Shown here one piece after another: positions 34,872-42,593 of a stretch of DNA of 46,568 nt. Within the stretch, counting starts at the first letter, position 1. Every line of letters starts with the position of its first letter. The translations under genes were made by a program, and so were the position numbers. This DNA comes from Peptococcaceae bacterium (lineage in GTDB: Bacteria > Bacillota > Desulfitobacteriia > Desulfitobacteriales > Syntrophobotulaceae): assembly GCA_012524045.1 (NCBI GenBank), contig JAAYSI010000203.1:1-46568 (forward strand), in the 5' to 3' direction. The notes below the pieces were generated by a model, which was not told the origin of the DNA, did no database searches, and saw only the letters and a program-made list of their open reading frames with translations.

Positions 34872-35624
34872 TTAGAACTCTTTTTTCTCAAAAAAGTAAT
34901 AGCCCGCTGTAAAGAAAATTATAGCATAACCGAGCAGATGCAGAAATCCTCTTACTATTTTAGCTAAAGGGAAATTGTTTGCTAGCCACAGATGATACCA
35001 ATCGAGAAGGCTGGTAGGCAATAGTATGGAAAACTGGGGAAAGACAAAGCCGAGTCCTTTGAAAAGCAGGAAAATGAGGACAGAGGCAAAGAAAACAGTA
35101 GTTCCGCTTTTTAGAGTATTGGCCAAAAGTATTATGCCTAAAGCTAGAACAAATAACGGAAAAAAACTGGCCAGGTAAGCAAGAATTGTTTTAAAGTAAG
35201 ATGCCAATGAGGCGGAATTAGCATTAAATAAAAAGCCGGCCAGGGATGAAAGCAGTAATAAAAGCAAAAGATTAGCCATTATAAAGAGAGCGATAGCTGC
35301 GACTTTGGCGCTGAAAATCTTAAAGCGGGAGACCGGCCTGGTTAACGAAAAGCGAATAGCATTATTAGAAAACTCTCCCGAAAAACAGTCGATGGCGAGT
35401 AATGCCGTAAATAGCGGGAGAATAGTATTGATGACTACGGATAAAACCAAAATTGGAAACTCCAGGCTACCTACCCCTCTGATCCCCCAACCACTTCTGA
35501 TTCCGACGACTAGTAGCTGGCCAACGACTATCACCGCAAAAGATAAAATTATTGCCAAAAGGGCTTTTCTTTTTTTCCATAACTTTTCCAACTCATTGAC
35601 TAATGCTGCCCGAAATACGGCCAT
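34872..35624 (-). CDS. ABC-2 type transporter permease
   Basis: A 250-residue membrane protein with about six hydrophobic segments, starting with the cytoplasmic helix FRAALVNELEKLWKKRKALLAI typical of ABC-2 permeases (bacitracin/lantibiotic-immunity type). The conserved core FSGEFSNNAIRFSLTRPVSR follows the second helix. It overlaps the ATPase gene by 32 bases and has GAGGT before ATG 35624. It works with the adjacent ATPase to export or remove an unknown substrate. Confidence 0.85.
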   Translation of the reverse strand: MAVFRAALVNELEKLWKKRKALLAIILSFAVIVVGQLLVVGIRSGWGIRGVGSLEFPILVLSVVINTILPLFTALLAIDCFSGEFSNNAIRFSLTRPVSRFKIFSAKVAAIALFIMANLLLLLLLSSLAGFLFNANSASLASYFKTILAYLASFFPLFVLALGIILLANTLKSGTTVFFASVLIFLLFKGLGFVFPQFSILLPTSLLDWYHLWLANNFPLAKIVRGFLHLLGYAIIFFTAGYYFFEKKEF

Positions 35625-36336
35625 ATTTTTCTACCTCACTCACAAAATAATCTTCCAGCGTCGGATAACTGTTCAAGATGTTTTTCGTAGTTTCTACTCC
35701 CAGGAGTTTACCCTCAAATATAATACCAATTCGGTTACAAGTTAGCTCTACGTCGTGAATCAGATGGCTGGAAATAAAAAAGGTGGTTTGCTCATTTTTA
35801 GCCAAGTGCAGGATAAGGTTACGGATTTCGATCATTCCTTCTACATCCAGCCCATTTAAGGGCTCATCCAAAATTAGCACCTTCGGCCGGGATAAGATGG
35901 CTGCGGCCAGCCCGAGACGTTGTTTCATGCCGAGAGAAAATTTCTTCGGTTTTTCGTTTTTGTATTTGAGAATCCCAGTTAGTTCGAGTACTTCGTCGAT
36001 CCGTTTGTCGTCAATACCAGGGTAATAACGAGCTTGCTGCTTAAGGTTTTCATAGGCTGTTAAATAGGGATAAGCCTGGGCAACCTCAATCAAGCAGCCA
36101 ACTCCAGCCATGGCCTTTTCATATTCCTCAGTTATGCTCCGGCCAAAAATTTTAACATCGCCATGGTCAGCTTTGCTCAAGCCAGTCATGATCTTCATTG
36201 CCGTTGTTTTACCGGCACCGTTCGGGCCTAAAAAGCCAAAAATATCTCCGGTGTAAATATCTAGATTTATATTCTGGATTCCCCTACCGTTGGAGTATAT
36301 CTTTGTTAAATCGGAAATTTCAATGACTTTTTCCAT
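35593..36336 (-). CDS. ABC transporter ATP-binding protein
   Basis: A 247-residue ATPase with Walker A GPNGAGKTT (about 37-45), Q-loop, signature FSLGMKQRLGLA, Walker B VLILDEPLNGLD and the H-loop ISSHL. The shape (one ATPase plus an ABC-2 permease next to a two-component system) is that of antimicrobial-peptide or lantibiotic resistance exporters (BcrA/CcmA-like). ATG 36336 with AAAGGATC gives MEKVIEISDLTKIY; an in-frame start at 36366 would add ten residues. Confidence 0.9.
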   Translation of the reverse strand: MEKVIEISDLTKIYSNGRGIQNINLDIYTGDIFGFLGPNGAGKTTAMKIMTGLSKADHGDVKIFGRSITEEYEKAMAGVGCLIEVAQAYPYLTAYENLKQQARYYPGIDDKRIDEVLELTGILKYKNEKPKKFSLGMKQRLGLAAAILSRPKVLILDEPLNGLDVEGMIEIRNLILHLAKNEQTTFFISSHLIHDVELTCNRIGIIFEGKLLGVETTKNILNSYPTLEDYFVSEVEKYGRISGSISQ

Positions 36337-36420
36337 AGTGATCCTTTCTAATAGCTTTTTATACACATTTGTTTTATTTCTAATGAAAATTTTTTATACC
36401 GTTCTCTAAAGAGGCAAAAG

Positions 36421-36455
36421 ATCTATCGTTGGCAATCCAGTTGCCAACGATAGAT
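36421..36455. terminator. Perfect 15-bp hairpin after the secreted-protein gene
   Basis: ATCTATCGTTGGCAA and TTGCCAACGATAGAT pair fully around TCCAG, 28 bases past the minus-strand stop at 36484. On the minus strand it is followed by CTTTTGCC. Confidence 0.65.
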
Positions 36456-36483
36456 GTGTTGGAAGAGGAGGTGCAAGGTTTAG

Positions 36484-37734
36484 TTAATCCAGATCAGGAG
36501 TAAAGGTTGGGTCATACTCCAGAGAACGGCGAACTCTGTCAAGATAAAGGTCTATTTTTGCTCTGTACTCATCAATATAGATATTTCCTTGTTGGGTGCC
36601 ACCCGAGTTATCAGTTATTTCCAATGTGGCACTGTGATAGTTACCTTCAGCAAAATTACCGACGAAGGAAAATTCCAATTTATTGGCAGCGTATTCCTGA
36701 TAGTCGTCTTTATATTCCTCAGTATATTTTCCGGCGACTTGGGAGTTATCCAGTTTAGTAATCTCCAGCTTACGTTCTCCGATTTTTTCGAAGCGACCGT
36801 TTTTCTCAATTATGATGTCATTTTTGTAAGAACCAATGTATTTGTCCGGGTTGGTTAGTATTTCACTGCTAGGTTTTTCGCGGCTGATGCCTTCTTCTTT
36901 GACTACTTTTTTACCGGTAAGGTCCGGCTTGCTAATTTCCGTGTTGTTTACATCATAGACCCTAAATAAAATGTCAAGGGTTAACTCATGAGTATTGCCT
37001 TTGTCATCTTTACCGGAGATGGTCACCGTGCCGAGGATGCTTTCAAGCAAGCCATCCGGATTGACTTGAGCTGAGCCACCGACCCCTTTGACATAAATAT
37101 CTTGGGTTAAGCGAAAATCTTGATTATCTCGGTAAGATAACTCCTGTTTCATTTGGAGCGAGGTTAAGGCGTTGATTAAGGCCGGAATTTGGGCTTCGTT
37201 TAGCGATCCGTAGATTTCCTTGCTTCCGTCGGCCAGCTCTTCAATATGGACATGATCGCGCAAACTACCCACTAAAGCGTCTATAACTCTTTCAACATCT
37301 TTGAATTCATCTTCGGCAAAAGGATTGTCAATATAAATAGGGTCTTTTTCTTCAATATACCTTGTTTCATAGTATTCTTCAGAGTCGCTGTATTTGCGAA
37401 TGTAAGTGGTTTTATCGCTGTAGGAGTAAGAACTATAAGATCTACCGTCCAAGCGCTGGTTGCTGCTAATGCTTTCAGTGACCTTGTTGATTCTATCATA
37501 TTTACTAACACTGTTTTCCGATGACAGCACTTTGCCGTTGTCTTTAAATACCATTGAAGATTCAAAGGTAAAACTGTCTAATTGCGTGCTGCACATTTCT
37601 ACGGTGTCCTTAATGCTTTCTTTTAATTGATCATAGCCGCTCTTATTTGTTATATCGGCGAAGGCCGTTGTGGCAATTAATAAAGCACCGAGCGCAAAAC
37701 TAATCACTAGAACCGTTTTCTTTTTACGTAACAT
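36484..37734 (-). CDS. Secreted protein of unknown function
   Basis: A 416-residue protein with a signal peptide (LRKKKTVLVISFALGALLI then ATTAFA-D, cleavage after Ala about 26-27; no lipobox Cys). The mature part is polar and rich in Ser, Tyr, Asp, Glu and Lys, with a beta-rich look in the middle (GSAQVNPDGLLESILGTVTISGKD) and a C-terminal acidic tail. I see no catalytic motif. The layout loosely recalls LolA-like periplasmic folds, but this is a guess. ATG 37734 is preferred because AAGGAG lies nine bases upstream; ATG 37743 directly abuts it. It has its own promoter, a palindrome over the start site and its own hairpin, but neighbours the ABC/two-component operon and may respond to it. Confidence 0.7.
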   Translation of the reverse strand: MLRKKKTVLVISFALGALLIATTAFADITNKSGYDQLKESIKDTVEMCSTQLDSFTFESSMVFKDNGKVLSSENSVSKYDRINKVTESISSNQRLDGRSYSSYSYSDKTTYIRKYSDSEEYYETRYIEEKDPIYIDNPFAEDEFKDVERVIDALVGSLRDHVHIEELADGSKEIYGSLNEAQIPALINALTSLQMKQELSYRDNQDFRLTQDIYVKGVGGSAQVNPDGLLESILGTVTISGKDDKGNTHELTLDILFRVYDVNNTEISKPDLTGKKVVKEEGISREKPSSEILTNPDKYIGSYKNDIIIEKNGRFEKIGERKLEITKLDNSQVAGKYTEEYKDDYQEYAANKLEFSFVGNFAEGNYHSATLEITDNSGGTQQGNIYIDEYRAKIDLYLDRVRRSLEYDPTFTPDLD

Positions 37735-37783
37735 TTTGGGCATCTCCTTTTTAAAACCTTTTTAGCTGATTATTGCCAATAAT

Positions 37784-37799
37784 TTAGAAAGCTTTCTAA
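37784..37799. promoter_or_regulatory. 16-bp perfect palindrome over the transcription start of the secreted-protein gene
   Basis: TTAGAAAGCTTTCTAA is an exact palindrome placed just downstream of the minus-strand -10, where RNA polymerase starts: a good operator position. Confidence 0.6.
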
Positions 37800-37827
37800 G
37801 TATATTCTAACCACCGGCTATTGCCAA
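37799..37827 (-). promoter_or_regulatory. Promoter of the secreted-protein gene
   Basis: On the minus strand TTGGCA (37827-37822), a 17-base spacer and TATACT (37804-37799). ATTGCCAAT occurs over the -35 (37820-37828) and again at 37772-37780. Confidence 0.7.
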
Positions 37828-38008
37828 TCTGTAAACTAAATCTAAATAATTTATTAATTCTTGTTGTGGCAAAGGCTCGGGCAAGTACATGCACAGAAAA
37901 AAACAGGAGACAATATAAATATAGCAAACGATATAGAGATATTTTTGAATCGAACATATCTTTTAAACTTGATAGAAAAAACAAGCAAGGTAAGTAAGGA
38001 GTGTTAGG

Positions 38009-39139
38009 ATGCAAGGTAGTATAAAAAGGGTGTTCCCCGGCGGCAATACTTCCGAAGGCTTCTTTTCTTATTATCAATACCTCTTGGAAAAAGGGACTAA
38101 ACGTGTATTCGTTATAAAAGGGGGTCCGGGAGTAGGAAAGTCAACCTTGATGAAAAAAGTCGGCAAAAAAATGCTGGAGCTTGGTTATGACGTGGAATTG
38201 CATCATTGTTCTTCAGACGATCATTCTTTAGATGGAATTGCTATTATCCCGGCTGGTATAGTGATGGTCGACGGAACTGCTCCCCATATTATTGATCCCA
38301 AATATCCGGGAGGCCTGGATGAGATTATTAATATGGGCGATTACTGGAATGTAGAAGCTATGCAATTAAACAGCACCAAGATTGTTGCCACCACAAACGA
38401 GGTCAGCCGGCTTTTTGCGCGGGCTTATCGTTTTCTGGCTGCTGCTCGGTCAATTGCCGAAGATATTATAGCCATGCATAAACAATGTATGGATTTTGCC
38501 GGAGCTAATAGGATTCTAGCCTTGTTTGAGCGGATACTCGCAGAAAGTACATACTCAACAGAATCCCTTGATACTAACGGGCACGAAAGGCATTTATTCT
38601 CTTCTGCATATACTCCAAACGGCTTTATTGATTTTACCGATACCATTTTGCAGGACATTCAGCAAATTTATTACTTACATGGACCAATGGGCAGCGGTAA
38701 AACTACTTTGCTGCGGAAAATAGCGGATAGAGCAATCGAGAAAGGTCTCGATGTGGAGATTTATCATACCCCGTTGATTCCGGCGAAAATTGGAACCGTT
38801 CTTATTCCCGCTTTGAATTTGGGTGTAACAAGCAGTGAAAAATTTAAAACCGTTCATTATGAAACTCTGGACCTAAGTAAATATCTAAATAGCACTAAGC
38901 TTGCCGCTTATCAAGCGGATATAGAGAGCGATAAGCAATTACTGCAAGAGTTAATAAATAGCGGTATAGAAAATATTCGCAGAGCGAAAGAAGAACATGA
39001 TATATTGGAACAATATTATGTTCCTAATATGGATTTCAGTGCAGCAGAAGATAAATATGAGGAAATCATGGACAGGATTTTAAGCCTTGCAGCCAGCGAA
39101 GTAAGGACAACAGCGGCTAACGCTCGAATATACAACTGA
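38009..39139 (+). CDS. Tandem P-loop ATPase of unknown function (PRK06851-like)
   Basis: A 376-residue soluble protein with two ATP-binding loops: GGPGVGKSTLMKKVG (about 37-51) and HGPMGSGKTTLLRKIAD (about 231-247). The two halves look like an internal duplication, each beginning with a short beta strand before its P-loop (FVIKGGPG, IYYLHGPMG). Between them lies a helical segment. This matches a family of uncharacterised Firmicutes ATPases; no transporter or helicase motifs are visible. AAGGAGTG precedes ATG 38009. It is the only long plus-strand gene of the 23.7-39.1 kb block and ends with its own terminator. Confidence 0.72.
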   Translation: MQGSIKRVFPGGNTSEGFFSYYQYLLEKGTKRVFVIKGGPGVGKSTLMKKVGKKMLELGYDVELHHCSSDDHSLDGIAIIPAGIVMVDGTAPHIIDPKYPGGLDEIINMGDYWNVEAMQLNSTKIVATTNEVSRLFARAYRFLAAARSIAEDIIAMHKQCMDFAGANRILALFERILAESTYSTESLDTNGHERHLFSSAYTPNGFIDFTDTILQDIQQIYYLHGPMGSGKTTLLRKIADRAIEKGLDVEIYHTPLIPAKIGTVLIPALNLGVTSSEKFKTVHYETLDLSKYLNSTKLAAYQADIESDKQLLQELINSGIENIRRAKEEHDILEQYYVPNMDFSAAEDKYEEIMDRILSLAASEVRTTAANARIYN

Positions 39140-39165
39140 AGGATTTTCGAGAGTTAAGGTATATG

Positions 39166-39209
39166 ACTACTTGCGGTCACTAAAAAGTAACTGCAAGTAG
39201 TATTTATTT
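39166..39209 (+). terminator. Terminator after the tandem P-loop ATPase gene
   Basis: ACTACTTGC (39166-39174) and GCAAGTAGT (39193-39201) form a 9-bp stem followed by ATTTATTT. Confidence 0.65.
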
Positions 39210-39235
39210 AAACTTTTTGCATATTAAGAGGAATA

Positions 39236-39256
39236 ATATTCTATATTATAGAATAT
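39236..39256. promoter_or_regulatory. 21-base palindrome upstream of the AlbA_2 gene
   Basis: ATATTCTATA (39236-39245) and TATAGAATAT (39247-39256) are exact complements around one T. It overlaps likely -10 sequences (TTGCAT at 39217-39222 could be the -35), so it may be an operator. Confidence 0.5.
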
Positions 39257-39324
39257 AAAGCCAAAAGCTAAATTTTATATTAAATAATTGAATTCTGGTA
39301 AAGGAATTATCTAGAGGTACTTTT

Positions 39325-40065
39325 ATGGAGAAAGATGTCTATATGTCTATTTCTCGTAAGGCTAAAGCCTTGCTTAACCGTCAGGAAGGCCTTGATGTGG
39401 ACTTTAAATTAACGGTCAAAGGCGTCCAGTCCACAGACCTTGTGGCATTTGCCAATTCGGAAAAAGGTGGGACTATTCTGGTAGGGGTCGGTGAAGTTGT
39501 CGACGGAAACAGTATGCAGAAGGGGAAAATAATAGGTTGTGATGTTGGAGATAAAGAAAGATTGTTTATCCTAAGTAAATCGGAAAGTTGTGTCCCGCCG
39601 GTTGAGGTTAATATAATTATTGAAAATTATGCCCGTAAACCCTTTTTTCGAATTGAGATTCCTTCCGGCAAGGAAAAACCTTACTGCACAGCGGGAGGAA
39701 CCTACAAAATCAGAGGTGACGGTCGTACCAATACTTTATTTCCGGGTAGACTGCTTTCTTTGTTTGTGGAAAAACAGAGTGAATTATTTTTTGACCGTTT
39801 TCGCGAAGCCACTAAAGAGATAGGGAAAGATATGCTTCTCTCCAGCACTAATCTCCAGAAAGAAATGCACAAGCTTTTACTTCAGGTTTTAGAACTGGAA
39901 AATATTATGACAGACCGACTTGACCTACTCCAAAAAGAGGTTCAAGATATAAAGGGATTACAGGAGAAATTTCTTGAGTTTGAGACGGAACTCGGCCTAG
40001 TACAGCAAAAGGTGGATTATTTATTTGGTTATTCAGGAATTGATAGTAGTAGAGGGCAAAAATGA
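39325..40065 (+). CDS. AlbA_2 (Schlafen-type) domain protein
   Basis: A 246-residue protein. Residues about 10-135 match the Schlafen AlbA_2 domain: GLDVDFKLTVKGVQSTDLVAFANSEKGGTILVGVGE, with the Asp/Phe-Lys and GGTILVGV core, ending near YKIRGDGRTNTLFPGRLL. The rest is a long helical coiled-coil segment (about 140-235). AlbA_2 domains bind nucleic acids or ATP; eukaryotic Schlafens cleave tRNA, but catalytic residues cannot be judged here. It overlaps the next gene, RNase M5, by 41 bases. AGAGGT precedes ATG 39325. Confidence 0.8.
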   Translation: MEKDVYMSISRKAKALLNRQEGLDVDFKLTVKGVQSTDLVAFANSEKGGTILVGVGEVVDGNSMQKGKIIGCDVGDKERLFILSKSESCVPPVEVNIIIENYARKPFFRIEIPSGKEKPYCTAGGTYKIRGDGRTNTLFPGRLLSLFVEKQSELFFDRFREATKEIGKDMLLSSTNLQKEMHKLLLQVLELENIMTDRLDLLQKEVQDIKGLQEKFLEFETELGLVQQKVDYLFGYSGIDSSRGQK

Positions 40066-40618
40066 TGCCCATGCTGTCCGCAGAGCCCTTGGCGATGTGG
40101 ATATTTTGTGGACAAATGGTTTGGGGCTTACGGAAGAGAAACTTAAGCTGATTGAGGCAATGGCTAAACGGCGTGGAGTGATTGTCTGTACCGACCCGGA
40201 TTATCCGGGAAAACAAATTCGTGAACGAATTAATCAGAGAGTACCAAATGTGAAACATGTTTATGTCTCTCGAAACTCTGCGCTAAACAAGAAAGGTGAT
40301 GATATCGGCCTGGAAAATGTCTCGCCGGAAGAGATCCGTTTAGCTTTTTCTAAAATACTAGACGAGAGTAAGTCGGCCTATTTTTCTGAAGAGATAAGCG
40401 AAAATCAGCTATTAAAAGAGCAGGATACGATTACCATGCAGGACCTTATAGAACATGGCTTGACCGGGCAGGCAGGTGCATCTGCTAAAAGACTTGCTGT
40501 CGGCAAAATTTTAGGGATCGGGGATACTAATACCAAGCAATTTTTGCATAGAATAAGACGTTTCGGCTTTAGCCGCCAAGAATTTTTTGATGCGTTGAGT
40601 AAGGTTGACAATGAGTAG
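40025..40618 (+). CDS. rnmV: Ribonuclease M5 (5S rRNA maturation)
   Basis: A 197-residue Toprim-domain nuclease. The Toprim signature IVVEGKNDAHAVRRAL near the N-terminus and the acidic TDPDYPGKQIRERI block supply the metal-binding Glu and Asp residues; the NPxNxxS-like region is seen as NVKHVYVSRNSA. RNase M5 trims 5S rRNA precursors with ribosomal protein L18. It starts at TTG 40025 (AAGGTGG ten bases upstream) inside the AlbA_2 gene, so translation is probably coupled. ksgA follows, as is normal. Confidence 0.93.
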   Translation: MVIQELIVVEGKNDAHAVRRALGDVDILWTNGLGLTEEKLKLIEAMAKRRGVIVCTDPDYPGKQIRERINQRVPNVKHVYVSRNSALNKKGDDIGLENVSPEEIRLAFSKILDESKSAYFSEEISENQLLKEQDTITMQDLIEHGLTGQAGASAKRLAVGKILGIGDTNTKQFLHRIRRFGFSRQEFFDALSKVDNE

Positions 40619-40639
40619 GCTTGAAAGGAAGGATTAATC

Positions 40640-41500
40640 ATTACTAAAACTTTTCCGGAAACAGCGGCTCAGTATACCCGCAGAGTGTTGGGCTATCGGG
40701 GCAAAGCAAAAAAAGCTCTCGGGCAAAACTTTTTAATCAATGATAGGGTTATCGAAAGAATCGTTGCTGAGGGTCTCCCATCAGATACTGCCTTTCCGTT
40801 GGTGGAGATAGGACCGGGTCCGGGCGGATTGACCCGAGAGCTTATTAAGAGGGACCAACCCTTATGGGTGGTGGAGTTAGATAAAGAGAAAGTCGCTATT
40901 CTTAAGCGGGAATTTACGCAGGATAAAATCAATATTTTAAATATGGATGCGTTGAAATTAAACTTGGCTGAACTTTGGGGCGACCAAAAAGGATGGCTGA
41001 TTGGCAATCTCCCTTACTATATTACTAATCCGTTGCTTAGACATTTTTTAGCCCAAAAAGATTCTCTATTCGGCTTGACCGTAATGGTACAAAAAGAAGT
41101 GGCTGACCGGATGCTGGCACCACCCGGAGGTAAAGAGTACGGCCTTTTATCCATCGCTGTGCAACTGGCAGCAGAGCCGCTTAAATTATTTGAGGTTTCC
41201 GCTACGGCTTTTTATCCACAGCCCAAAGTAAAATCTGCGGTTGTCAAGTTGGTACTCCGTCCTTATCCCGGCTTAGAGATAGAAGAAAGCATGCTTATGA
41301 GAGTTGCTAAAGCAGCCTTTGCTCAGCGGCGTAAAACTTTGCTCAATACTCTGTCGGCCGGTTTAGGTCTTACCAAAAATGATATTTCAATGGTTCTTCA
41401 ACAGGCCGGCATAGAGCCCAAACAACGGGCTGAAGAGCTAAGTATTTCGGACTATCAAAAAATCTGTCAAATACTGAAGCACTCTGGTCTGTTAGTTTGA
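40640..41500 (+). CDS. ksgA: 16S rRNA dimethyladenosine transferase, apparent ATT start
   Basis: A SAM-dependent methyltransferase that dimethylates A1518 and A1519 of 16S rRNA late in 30S assembly. Motifs: KALGQNFL (the family hallmark), VEIGPGPGGLTREL (SAM binding), LVEL/VELDKE, and NLPYYITNPLLRHFL (catalytic NLPY). The first ATG-like in-frame start is GTG 40685, which would give VLGYRGKAKKALGQNFL and remove an N-terminal segment aligning with Bacillus KsgA. An ATT at 40640 has AGGAAGG (40626-40632) seven bases upstream and restores the expected length (286 residues); no ATG, GTG or TTG lies in frame between the upstream TGA at 40622 and GTG 40685. I therefore annotate the ATT start. Confidence 0.88.
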   Translation: MTKTFPETAAQYTRRVLGYRGKAKKALGQNFLINDRVIERIVAEGLPSDTAFPLVEIGPGPGGLTRELIKRDQPLWVVELDKEKVAILKREFTQDKINILNMDALKLNLAELWGDQKGWLIGNLPYYITNPLLRHFLAQKDSLFGLTVMVQKEVADRMLAPPGGKEYGLLSIAVQLAAEPLKLFEVSATAFYPQPKVKSAVVKLVLRPYPGLEIEESMLMRVAKAAFAQRRKTLLNTLSAGLGLTKNDISMVLQQAGIEPKQRAEELSISDYQKICQILKHSGLLV

Positions 41501-41526
41501 ACACAATAAAAGTCCTTTTAAATCTT

Positions 41527-41570
41527 AAACTGCTTTAAGTTATTAGACTTGAAGCAGTTTTCTTTTTTTT
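41527..41570 (+). terminator. Terminator after ksgA
   Basis: AAACTGCTT and AAGCAGTTT form the outer stem, extended by TAAGT/ACTTG pairs, followed by CTTTTTTTT. Confidence 0.85.
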
Positions 41571-41608
41571 ACATAAAATAGAATAGGTCGAGGGCAGGGG
41601 GGTTCGTG

Positions 41609-42439
41609 ATGTTTAAAATAGGAGATATAGTGGCCCGCCGTTCTTATAACCAGGACTTATTTTTAAAAATCCTTGATATAAAGAAAACTGGGGGAAAAGA
41701 TATTGCCATACTCGGAGGGCTTAACTACCGGTTATTCGCAGACGCCTTTTTTGAGGATCTTGTTTTAAAAAATGCTAAAGAAGTAGTCCATTATCAGCTT
41801 GCCGATTCGCAAGAGGTATATAAAAAATTCCGTAAGGTAGTGTTTGACCGTAAGTTTAAAGTAGAAGAAGAATATTTTGAAATACCGGGAAGGATTCTGC
41901 ATTTGGACGGAGACAGAGAATATCTTGAGCAATGTTTACGGACCTATAAACAGTTGGGGCTGCAGGCTAAAGGTATTTGCAAAGCGGAAACGGAACAGCC
42001 GCGGGTTATAGGGAGAATTTTAAGAGAAAATCCGACTGATATTTTAGTCTTAACCGGACATGATGCCTTGTTAAAAGGCAAAAAAAATTTAAAAAGTCTG
42101 GATAGTTATCGTAGCTCAGCTTATTTTGTGCAATCAGTATTAGAAGCTAGGAAATATCAACCGAATAAGGATGCTCTGGTTATTTTTGCCGGAGGTTGCC
42201 AGTCTAACTTTGAAAAAATCATCGAAGCCGGTGCTAATTTTGCTTCTTCGCCGAAAAGGATGTTGATTCATGCTTTGGACCCGGTCTTTATTGTGGAGAG
42301 TATAGCCTTTACTCCTATAGACCGAACGGTTTCGCTAAAGGATATAATTAGGCATACCGTGACCGGTACGGACGGGGTTGGCGGAATTGAAACCAGAGGC
42401 CAAATGAGAAGAGGTTATCCTAAAGTTGATTATTGTTAG
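41609..42439 (+). CDS. yabG: Sporulation-specific protease YabG
   Basis: A 276-residue protein matching YabG, the sigma-K-dependent cysteine protease that processes spore coat proteins. Visible: KIGDIVARRSYNQDLFLKILDI at the N-terminus, LTGHDAL with a candidate catalytic His, and VIFAGGCQSNFEKII with the candidate catalytic Cys. GGGGGG lies about six bases before ATG 41609; the GTG at 41606 directly abuts it. Location after ksgA is conserved in sporulating Firmicutes. It is followed by a strong terminator. Confidence 0.92.
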   Translation: MFKIGDIVARRSYNQDLFLKILDIKKTGGKDIAILGGLNYRLFADAFFEDLVLKNAKEVVHYQLADSQEVYKKFRKVVFDRKFKVEEEYFEIPGRILHLDGDREYLEQCLRTYKQLGLQAKGICKAETEQPRVIGRILRENPTDILVLTGHDALLKGKKNLKSLDSYRSSAYFVQSVLEARKYQPNKDALVIFAGGCQSNFEKIIEAGANFASSPKRMLIHALDPVFIVESIAFTPIDRTVSLKDIIRHTVTGTDGVGGIETRGQMRRGYPKVDYC

Positions 42440-42480
42440 ACTCTTACTGTTAGGATGTTAGTAATTCTTAGCTCCTAGAC

Positions 42481-42507
42481 AGCCTGTTATTGAACAGGCT
42501 ATTTTTT
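42481..42507 (+). terminator. Terminator after yabG
   Basis: AGCCTGTT and AACAGGCT form an 8-bp stem around ATTG, followed by ATTTTTT. Confidence 0.85.
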
Positions 42508-42593
42508 ATGAGGGTAAAAGAGGGTTTCAAGAAAATAGTTGATTTAAGAATAATCTAAGCAGATTTTCGCAGATTAAGTTCGGAGGGATTTTT

